From Branchiostoma belcheri (lineage: Eukaryota > Chordata > Leptocardii > Amphioxiformes > Branchiostomatidae): a DNA stretch of 64,000 bases. A model generated the notes under the pieces. That model had not been told where the DNA came from. It did no database searches and saw only the letters and a list, made by a program, of their open reading frames with translations. The translations under genes were made by a program, and so were the position numbers. Location: NCBI RefSeq assembly GCF_001625305.1, contig NW_017803887.1:2237686-2301685 (forward strand). The letters run 5' to 3'. This document shows positions 47,560 through 64,000 of the stretch, in pieces (position 1 is the stretch's first letter; each line of letters begins with the position of its first letter).

Positions 47560-50500
47560 ATGTCGGAAAGGCAGCAGCAGCAGTCCCAGACTGCTGACAC
47601 CGAAGGTAACAGATTGATTTCTCCTAATTTGTCCAAGTCTTTGTTACCTTTTCTTAGAAGGTTATGATTTTGGTAACGTTTGCTTGGATTCATGTATGTA
47701 TCAGACCACAGACGTTATGTCTGGAGTGCTATTAAATTCGATCAGTTGTGTATTGGGTTGTACGTGGTAAGTCTGGCATATCAAAGCGATGATTAGATTT
47801 TGGAACCCTTACTGCTGCAGAACGGTTTTCTTCTACTCTTTTCAAGCGTTTTTCTAGATCTGCTGCCGTGGCTAGTTTTCTGGGAAAACCTTGAAGTTGA
47901 AGGGGATATATGAGGAGGGTGGCGTTTCTCACCACGGGCTGCCCAATTTGCTTGCTTTGTAAGCCTATATTTCATTAAAAAAAGAAGGGTATAGGTTTTA
48001 TAGCTCTAGTGGTATCTGTAATCTTGTGTTGATGACTTGTTCTTACCATTTGTTAACCGTTTGCATTTAGGGGCGAAAGCAGGACCATCAGACAGTGCAT
48101 CCGCTCGTGAAAATTTGCGTAGAGAGTTCCGCAATCCGATGTACCGAACTGCAGCAGGTAAAATTTCCCTTTCAAATATTGTCTGATGTTTACGTTTGGA
48201 AGTTTCACCTTCTCTTTTCTGTGGATCAGTACAAGGGTTTTGAAGAGCCTTCAACTATATTAACTACATTTAGAAGATTTGTCCGCATATGGGGAGGGTT
48301 TCTCACCACAGGCTGCCCAATTGGCTTCCTTTGTAAGTTTATATTTTATTAAAGAAGAAAGGTGCAGTTTGGCAGATCACAGAAGCCAGTTTGGAATCGA
48401 CTACGAATATAGCTATATTTTTGTTGGTTCAATGTGTGTAGCAAAATGCCAAAATGGCTTGTGGGATACACACTTCACAGTGTTGTTTTCGTGAGAAATA
48501 CGCCGTTACGGTATAGAATTCCTCATTTTGCAATTTTCCTCCATCCAGGCGCCACACCTAAGAAGCAAGACCAGACTAATTTGGAGTCACTTGCGGACGC
48601 CGTCGCGATTATACCAAACGCGATGTACGTCTCCAAAGCAGGTAAACTAAAAGCGATTGCTGTTCTTTTCCCTGTGTCCGTTATTAAGATAGAAGATGAA
48701 GTCACTTTGTCGTAGATTGTAGCGACGATAGAAATAATCTTTTTGATTATATATTACACGAACGTTTCCATGCTTCTAATCTTTGACTAATATTAAAAAA
48801 TTCATTTTCTTATGCGCTTTGATCATCCTGTATCAAACAAACCCATTTCAAATTAGATTTTATATTAAGAAAGGATTAAAGAGCATCCATAATTAAAGTT
48901 GATTCTTACCAGATATGGATAAACTCCCAAACATATAATCCATAATCGAATATTGGCTAGCCTACTGTACTCTTAGAACGAACAGTTACTAAGAGCAGGT
49001 CTCCTTCGGGATACATGACGTAAAAAACACAATGATGTTTACACCGCCCAATGTGATATCTATTGTAACATTATTATTTCTTCTACTACTAATTATATAA
49101 ACTAAGGAGCAGACACCAACAGCAAGACGAAATGGCTTGACATGAGCAAGAAGTTCCTGAAAGTCATAGGTTTCTTCTTCGCTCTGTCCATGGCCCTGCT
49201 ATTTCCATTATTTGCAGGTTGGTGTTTTCTGTGTTGTGTAGAATGCTTGCACTGTGCCAATGCAATGACGCAGTGTTCTTGCAAAGTGAGTCACATTTAT
49301 ACACAGCAAAGAAGTCTCACCGCATAATCATTAGAATCTTTTATTAATTCATACAGCAACAATCTTTGTGTGGGGTCGTGTGGCGTTATGGTAGACTAGT
49401 GTTCGAACCCTGCCATGCTACAGATCTTGTGTCCTTAGGAACACGCATTTCCGCACTTAACTAAGGTGAAACTAATAAGTAAATAAAATAATTTAAAAGT
49501 ATTGTTCCTTGTGTTGTTAGTTGCATAAAAATAAGTTCAACAAACTTGAGTGTGCCGTCACTACGTCTTGCGATTACATGGTTTTTTGATTACACAGATA
49601 GTGACAAACTGGGATTCGTTTTCGTTGACAATTTCAAATGTACATTTTTTTTACATATTCGGATTGTATGGACGCTGTTGTTTTAAATATGTGGAGTTTT
49701 AACTATCAAATAATTTTCTGATTCAAAGGAGAGTTACTCAGGGATGTAAACATCATTCATCACATTTCACTGATGAAGGGTGTTGCAACAACACCCGAAA
49801 CGTTTGGCTATATAACTTTTATCCAAGTTTTCAGTATGTCTGGAACGTAGTAACTTTGATATAGAACGTAGCAAGCTCATTTTTGTTTCTCTTTTTTTTT
49901 CAATACAGTTAAGGTGCACACCCTATCTCAGAAGGTGATGAAGCTCAGCACAGTACAAGAAACCGAACTTAAGGGTAAGTAGTGTCTCACCATCACAGAG
50001 TATTTAAACCTTTCATTTATATGCCCTCCTGTTCAGAGTACAAATTTCAACCGTATTTTGAAGGTTTAAAAAGAGGCCAAAGACCCAATTTACCCATAGG
50101 CAAAACCTAACCTTTTTAAACACACCGACAGGGACAGCCCGTATAGCTCTCGCTGCGCCCCACACTTTTATTAATGCCAACTATTTTTTTTTCCACTGTT
50201 TATTCAAATCATGAAAACGAGTACAGGTACAAGTACATATACATACACAGCTACTTTTAACAACTTTTACAGCCATATCCCCAAAATGCACTGACCAATC
50301 ACAAAGACAGACACTAAAAAAAGATGTCTAAATCACTTAGACACAACAGGTCTTTAATGCCAACTATATTGCCAACCATGTCTGTACCACCAGGACAGCC
50401 AGGTGTAAGAGGGTCCATGGGGCCAGCTGACTCTGTGCCTACCAGGCCTTCCGGACCGAGTCCAGGGGAAAGGGGGCCCATAGGACCGCCTGGGCCACCG

Positions 50501-51358
50501 GGGGAAAGGGGACCACCGGGTCTCGTTGGACCGCCTGGTACTACCGTACCGTGCAAGCGCGAAGAAGGTCAGGCCTATACTCCTTTATCACTAGGCATAT
50601 ATATTCTTGACATAGATTGTGGCGTTGGGCGCTAAAGACTCTCTTTACGAAAAAAAAAAACACCGGCGGCAAGTCTTCCTTCGTATAACTCTCGTCACTC
50701 CCAAAGAAAAAATTAACGCCGCTACGTCTGTGAAGGAGTCTACTAAATTACATGCATGCACACAAACGCTACAAAAATCTTCTAGTGAAGGTAATAAATG
50801 TATGTTATGTACGCCTTTTCAGTATCTTGTCCCGGAGGTTTCTGGAATGGGAACGGAATCTGCTACAAGATGTTCCACGACCCTCTGACCTTCAACGAAG
50901 CAGCAGCGACCTGCCGTCAACACGGCGGTACCCTCGCCATGCCCCGAGACGCCATGGCCAACGTCGTCCTAAGCTGGCACCGGGACACCGACCACTGGAT
51001 CGGGCTGCATGACCGGCGTGTAGAGGGGCACTTCGAGTGGATAGACGGCACTCCTCTCGGGGCCTACACCTTGTGGAAGCCCAGGCAGCCGGATAACAGC
51101 GGGCGCGGGGAGGATTGTGTCCACATTAACTATGGCTATTGGAACGATAACCCATGCAGTTCACATCTATCCTTTATATGCCAAGTCATCCCAGGTATGC
51201 ATGTGTATATATCTATATATAAACGTATATGCACATATCTTTCTAGTCACATGCCATGGCTGTCCGGTATCGAATAAGGGCAGTAAATGTGTGTGTATGT
51301 TTGTGTGTGTGTATGTTTGTGTGCATGTGTATGTATGGATTTTTGTGTCTATAAATAA

Positions 51359-51400
<42 letters not shown>

Positions 51401-51763
51401 NNNNNNNNNNNNNNNNNNNNNNNNNNNNNNNNNNNNNNNNNNNNNNNNNNNNNNNNNNNNNNNNNNNNNNNNNNNNNNNNNNNNNNNNNNNNNNNNNNNN
51501 TATATATATATATNTATATATATATTAGAGAGAGAGAGAGAGAGAGAGATGGATATACACCCGGCCATTTCTTCTTAAGTACAGGGCAATAATCGCAGAA
51601 CAAAACAAGCCGTTAGGGGGACCCAAAATCCTATCATTTCAAGGCCTACCCTGCACCCTTAGTTTTGTCCAGGCACATTAGATGAGGAAGTTCATTCCCT
51701 ACCAGACATGTTGAACACGGTGTTGACGACAATCCCGTTCATTCTCCCACAGGACAAACCTAG
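47560..51763 (+). CDS. Type II membrane collagen-stalk C-type lectin
   Basis: A predicted cell-surface Ca2+-dependent lectin of 319 residues. Exons: 47560-47605, 48071-48157, 48549-48641, 49107-49217, 49909-49974, 50394-50567, 50823-51194, 51753-51763 (TAG). All internal introns are phase 1. The cytoplasmic N terminus has two related exons (ending NPMYRTAAG and NAMYVSKAG); NPMY fits an NPxY sorting motif. One membrane segment follows (VIGFFFALSMALLFPLFAG), then a short stalk and a Gly-X-Y collagen segment with interruptions (GERGPIGPPGPPGERGPPG). The C-type lectin domain starts CPGGFWNGNGICYKMF and carries a QPD motif (galactose-type preference in known lectins) and WND, the second Ca2+-site motif. 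The final 11-bp exon lies beyond an assembly gap, so the C terminus is less certain. Confidence 0.88.
47905..48365 (+). repeat. About 380-bp duplicated intron segment in the lectin gene
   Basis: TTTCTCACCACGGGCTGCCC at 47924 and TTTCTCACCACAGGCTGCCC at 48299 share surrounding sequence (GGGAGGGT before; TTGCTTTGTAAG, TATTTCATT after). They flank exon 2 of the lectin gene, consistent with a duplication that also produced the related exons 2 and 3. Confidence 0.7.
49368..49445 (+). mobile_element. Deleted copy of the tRNA-derived SINE at 45768
   Basis: GTCGTGTGGCGTTATGGTAG is followed directly by AGTGTTCGAACCCTGCC; the region between boxes A and B has been lost. Confidence 0.55.
51359..51550. 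other. Assembly gap (100 N) flanked by CA, TA and GA microsatellites
   Basis: (CA)n from 51359 runs into N at 51401-51500; (TA)n and (GA)n follow to 51549. The gap lies in the last intron of the lectin gene and its true size is unknown. Confidence 0.98.
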
Positions 51764-53150
51764 GCGGCAGGCTGACCTCGGACCGCCACTGCTGAACGGC
51801 TCCCGGACGGTCCTCTTTAAAACACGTCAACAGACAGATGGGGTCAATGAAGGGACTCAGTAAGCAAACTGTTTACTTCATGGTATCATCATTGTTGGGT
51901 TAGACTCCCATACAGAAGACTCGTCCATGGGTGACCATCATCAAGCAATTAGCAACAATATGTGTAATTTATCAATGCTAATACACTCGTAGTGTTCGTA
52001 TAATATTATTATAATAGAGCTTCAGAATGAACTGAACCTAGAGGATTACTGCTGCTGAACGGGTCTGGAAGATCCTCAGTAAAATGCGAAATTGCGCAGG
52101 TGAAAGCTTGAATTATAAAGACACAAATGTACTACACGGCGATTGTACATGTACATGCACAAGGTACAACGTATTGCATTTACTGCTATATGACAACAAC
52201 AATAACTCGAGACTTATCTACTGTACAAAAGAGTATATAGTTTGGAATGAGAATGTGCTTTTTCAATAACTGGTGAAATTCCTGGGAATTGCCAATTTTA
52301 AAAGTATTGACATGTATGTGCGATGTAGAGCCCATGTCAGTATGGACTTTGCTACTTGATCTGAATTCATTGAGAGTTCAGAAAATGATTGAAGAATGCT
52401 AATCGAGCCTAATGTAGCTGTCAAGCAAAAGGATTCTGTATCATTTCAGTGATATCCTGATAAAATCGGGGTAGATGTACAGAAGTGACATTTGCATATT
52501 TGTACCAGGGTTCGTGTATTTTACACGGTGTTCTTATTAATAGAAGTGTATAGTAAGTAGACGGCTGCAGACTGAGACAACACCAAATTTGTGAGTCTGG
52601 AAGTATTGTTTAATAACATCGACAATTCTTGCCGTAGAATCTCATACCAAGGCATATAACATCGCATTTGTTAACGTTGTACCAACACTGCTCAGTACAC
52701 ATGTTAGTGATTTGACTCTTTAACATTGCATTGTGCATTTAACATTGCTTAACTTTTTGCATTGTGTTGTACAGAACACTTTACGTCTATATTGTTACCA
52801 AGCCAGGAATATTAGCCACATTGACCTTTGGAATTCAGAATAAAATATGTAAAGATACTGTTGCTGTATAAAGTACAATGTAGGTGTAGGCTACAGTTTC
52901 AAACACGTACTACTAGCTCTTCCATTTCTGTACCATAGTCAGAAACCTTGTGCAACAAATGCCTGATAGTATACTGCATCAAAACAAGGACATGTGTATA
53001 TATCCAATGTTCAGCTCCTTTTCTTCTGGCCCCTTAGACCTTGTGCCAAATACTAACCAAGACAAAGAAAGCATATACATGTGTAAGCTACAGTCTTCTA
53101 ACATTTGTGGTAAGTCATTTTGTAGATCCTCTACAAGTCTATGTATAAAC
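51764..53150. other. Lectin 3' UTR and intergenic region
   Basis: An AATAAA on the plus strand at 52839-52844 could end the lectin transcript. No further coding exon is supported. Confidence 0.4.
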
Positions 53151-53633
53151 TAGTCAGCTCCTGCTTAAGCTTGCTGCTCCCCTATGATATAGTGGTACAG
53201 GCCAGCACTAAGCCAAATTTAAACACATAATCCTCAAAAGCAAGCATAAACTACATGTCTATAAATGTATAATACAATGTATCCACTTTGAAACGATTTG
53301 CATTTGAATTTCCATACATAATATGCCAAAAAAATCATGAGTAAAGCTCCTCTAACACATATTTGTCAAAAGTAAGCATAAACTTCATGTCTTTAATATC
53401 CCCTTTGAAACAATATGCTTTGGAATTTCAGTACATGTACATAGTAAGCGTAAAGCTCCTATGCATAATTGTCAAACGTACACAAATACTACTTGTCTTT
53501 ATCATCCACTTTGGAACAAATTGAATTTACTTTTCCGTACATAATATGCTGAGAAATCATGAGTAAAGCTTGTCTAACATCTACAGTACATCTTTAAGTA
53601 AAGCTCAGCTCCTGTAACTGTGGTCCCTCGTAG

Positions 53634-53640
<7 letters not shown>
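53150..53640. repeat. Diverged minisatellite running into the last ATIC exon (3' side)
   Basis: Units of about 105-135 bp share GTAAGCATAAACTTCATGTC (near 53238, 53370, 53475), CATACATAATATGC and ATCATGAGTAAAGCT. The edge next to the ATIC stop (CAGCTCCTGTAACTG near 53607) is echoed at 53154 (CAGCTCCTGCTTAAG). It lies in the ATIC 3' UTR. Confidence 0.7.
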
Positions 53641-62516
<8,876 letters not shown>

Positions 62517-62947
62517 GATGCTGAAGTTGAAAGACTAACACGCGTCCAACACGTGCACACCGGCACACTCTTCAGGGGGGTTCTGTTACACAGCGCTTAA
62601 AGAGGCTCTTGCAAGGGTTTCCTGAATTTCGTATCAATTCATTCCAGATCTAATGCTACCTCATCAAAACCTTCATCAGAGTCCTACTATGAATCACTTG
62701 TGTGGGTCTCTGAAATAGGTTTCTTGTGTTCCGTTTTCATTCATTTAGCCTGCGAACAAATCACCTAATACTCCGCCTCAAAAAAAATCTCTACTGGTGA
62801 ACTTTCAACTCTCACCTTTGTAAACCCTGACCTTTGAGCTCTAAGATCACGGGGAGGGTTGCCAACTCGTTCAAACTTTTCTTCGCAAAAACTGTGATGT
62901 TTCTTCTCGACATTTGCGGAATTTCGTAAATCTGGTGTAAAGGGAAG
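62517..62947. promoter_or_regulatory. Divergent ATIC/SLC38A7 promoter region
   Basis: The start codons of ATIC (minus, 62516) and the SLC38A7-like gene (plus, 62948) are 431 bp apart, head to head. No intervening coding sequence is seen. A shared bidirectional promoter is inferred from geometry; I see no TATA box at a convincing place. Confidence 0.5.
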
Positions 62948-63935
62948 ATGTCTATCCAAGAGGACAAACTTTCGGCACGGGCGTACGAGAGTTTTGGCGA
63001 AACGCCGGCGAATGTTTCGACAGGGTCGACCGAGAGTCAAACAGGCGATGCCGGCATGGAAGATAACAGCGTCATCGTTCTTAAGGTTAGGTTTAGGACG
63101 TTCTTCTTAAGGGTACAACGTAAGATTCACTTTACATCTCAAGTCAAGGGCGTGTAAGGCTATAATTTGTTGTTGTTGTGTAATGTTACGTACGTAAACA
63201 CTGTCCTCTTAAAATCAGTTTTAAGTTGCATCCTGTTAAGTCACATGATTACAACTTTGACAGGAAGACCTGTTCTGTAATCGTTTCGTTGACATATGTC
63301 AGCTGAAGGACTGTACAATGCTTTTTTCGTAGGGATGGAAGGTTTTTTGCATGCTTGTTGTTACATAGGAAAATTTGCCTCGATCCCTACACTCTAGGAA
63401 TGTTTTGAAAGTTTTTTTTTACTGAAAAATTCATTTCTGGGGAAGTATTTTGGTTTTTTGTGACCTTCTAGTTCACCCCATGTTTTCCTGTGCCTGAACT
63501 TTTGACCTGTCACTTGGCCTGTCAATCTTCCACCCACCCATGTGCTGTCAACCTACTCTGTCTGTACAAACAATACTCCAACCCACAGCTCAGCCACCCA
63601 AAACAATACTTCTGTACCTTGAAGTAAATACTAGTAGTCGGAGCATTAAATTATACTGCTTGACACTGGTGAGCAGCAGTTGTGCCACGTTTCCAAGATC
63701 CGGTCAAGTAAAAAGAAGGAAAAAGTGAAAAGAAAAAAAGTAGATTGTGTTTGATTAATCCACATAATTGACTTAGTCCTGCCCGCAGATCCAGGCCAGT
63801 AGACGAGAACGAGGCACGCCGGCAGCCGGAGCGGTGTTCATCGTGGTAAACGCGTGTCTGGGCGCCGGGCTGCTGAACTTTCCCGCGGCGTTCCAGGGTG
63901 CGGGGGGTAACGCTGTTGGAGTGTCCATGGAGGTG
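62948..63935 (+). CDS. SLC38A7: Sodium-coupled neutral amino acid transporter, SLC38A7-like, 5' part
   Basis: An SLC38/AAAP-family transporter; the vertebrate SLC38A7 moves glutamine and related amino acids, notably across the lysosomal membrane. Two coding exons are in the window: 62948-63085 ([18 protein letters not shown], a soluble N-terminal tail) and 63789-63935, joined in phase 0. The second exon holds the start of the first membrane helix with the family signature [17 protein letters not shown] and the following [12 protein letters not shown]. The rest of the gene runs off the window. SLC38A8 is the main alternative. Confidence 0.88.
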
Positions 63936-64000
63936 GTGAGTGGAGAGGCTTGATGGCCAACACCTCTAGTCTAAGTCATGCAGAACTGGGAACACTTCAT

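Noticed and set aside
50314..50556. Antisense collagen-like frame
   Set aside because: It is the reverse strand of the lectin gene's Gly-X-Y exon; GC-rich Pro/Gly codons read similarly on both strands.

Overview
This is a metazoan nuclear window with intron-rich genes (GT/AG introns, 20-30 small exons in long genes), no operons, abundant short inverted-repeat elements and many minisatellites. Gene content and repeat style point to a cephalochordate (amphioxus, Branchiostoma). The evidence is single-copy chordate-type genes, a type II membrane collagen/C-type lectin of the kind expanded in amphioxus, tRNA-like SINE heads, hairpin repeats starting GGGTTCACCAC, and minisatellites built from exon/intron boundaries. 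The species cannot be fixed from the sequence alone. One 100-base assembly gap lies at 51401-51500.

Layout. (1) 47-11818 (+): the Arf GTPase-activating protein ACAP2-like gene (BAR, PH, ArfGAP, ankyrin), lacking only its first exon(s). (2) 11819-16860: gene-free and full of foldback and inverted-repeat elements, including one element inserted into another. (3) 17250-18977 (-): LSM4, complete, with an exon whose only coding content is the ATG. (4) 19808-42808 (+): DHX36, complete, 30 coding exons, sharing a divergent promoter region with LSM4. Its 6.9-kb intron 19 carries, on the opposite strand, two paralogous genes of a family I do not recognise (31622-33797 and 36098-37444). (5) 44482-45132 (-): a predicted 72-residue single-pass membrane protein. 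(6) 46234-46860: a 147/148-bp tandem repeat that mimics a gene. (7) 47560-51763 (+): a 319-residue type II membrane protein with collagen stalk and C-type lectin domain. (8) 53634-62516 (-): ATIC, complete; the 17 exons I assembled give exactly 592 residues, the length of the human enzyme. (9) 62948-63935 (+): the first two coding exons of an SLC38A7-like amino acid transporter, divergent from ATIC.

The genes are unrelated housekeeping and cell-surface functions: membrane traffic, mRNA decay and splicing, G-quadruplex helicase, purine synthesis, amino acid transport and lectin recognition. The strongest unusual signal is structural. At eleven or more exon edges in ACAP2, DHX36 and ATIC, the end of an exon plus its splice site has been copied 2-6 times in tandem into the adjoining intron or 3' UTR. 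Periods are about 48-160 bp and are constant within some arrays (113 bp, six times, at the exon coding DHX36 helicase motif VI). As far as I recall, intronic minisatellites spanning exon boundaries ('mirages') were described at an amphioxus alcohol dehydrogenase locus; their density across three neighbouring genes here, and their spread to both donors and acceptors and to a stop-codon tail, deserve a systematic look.
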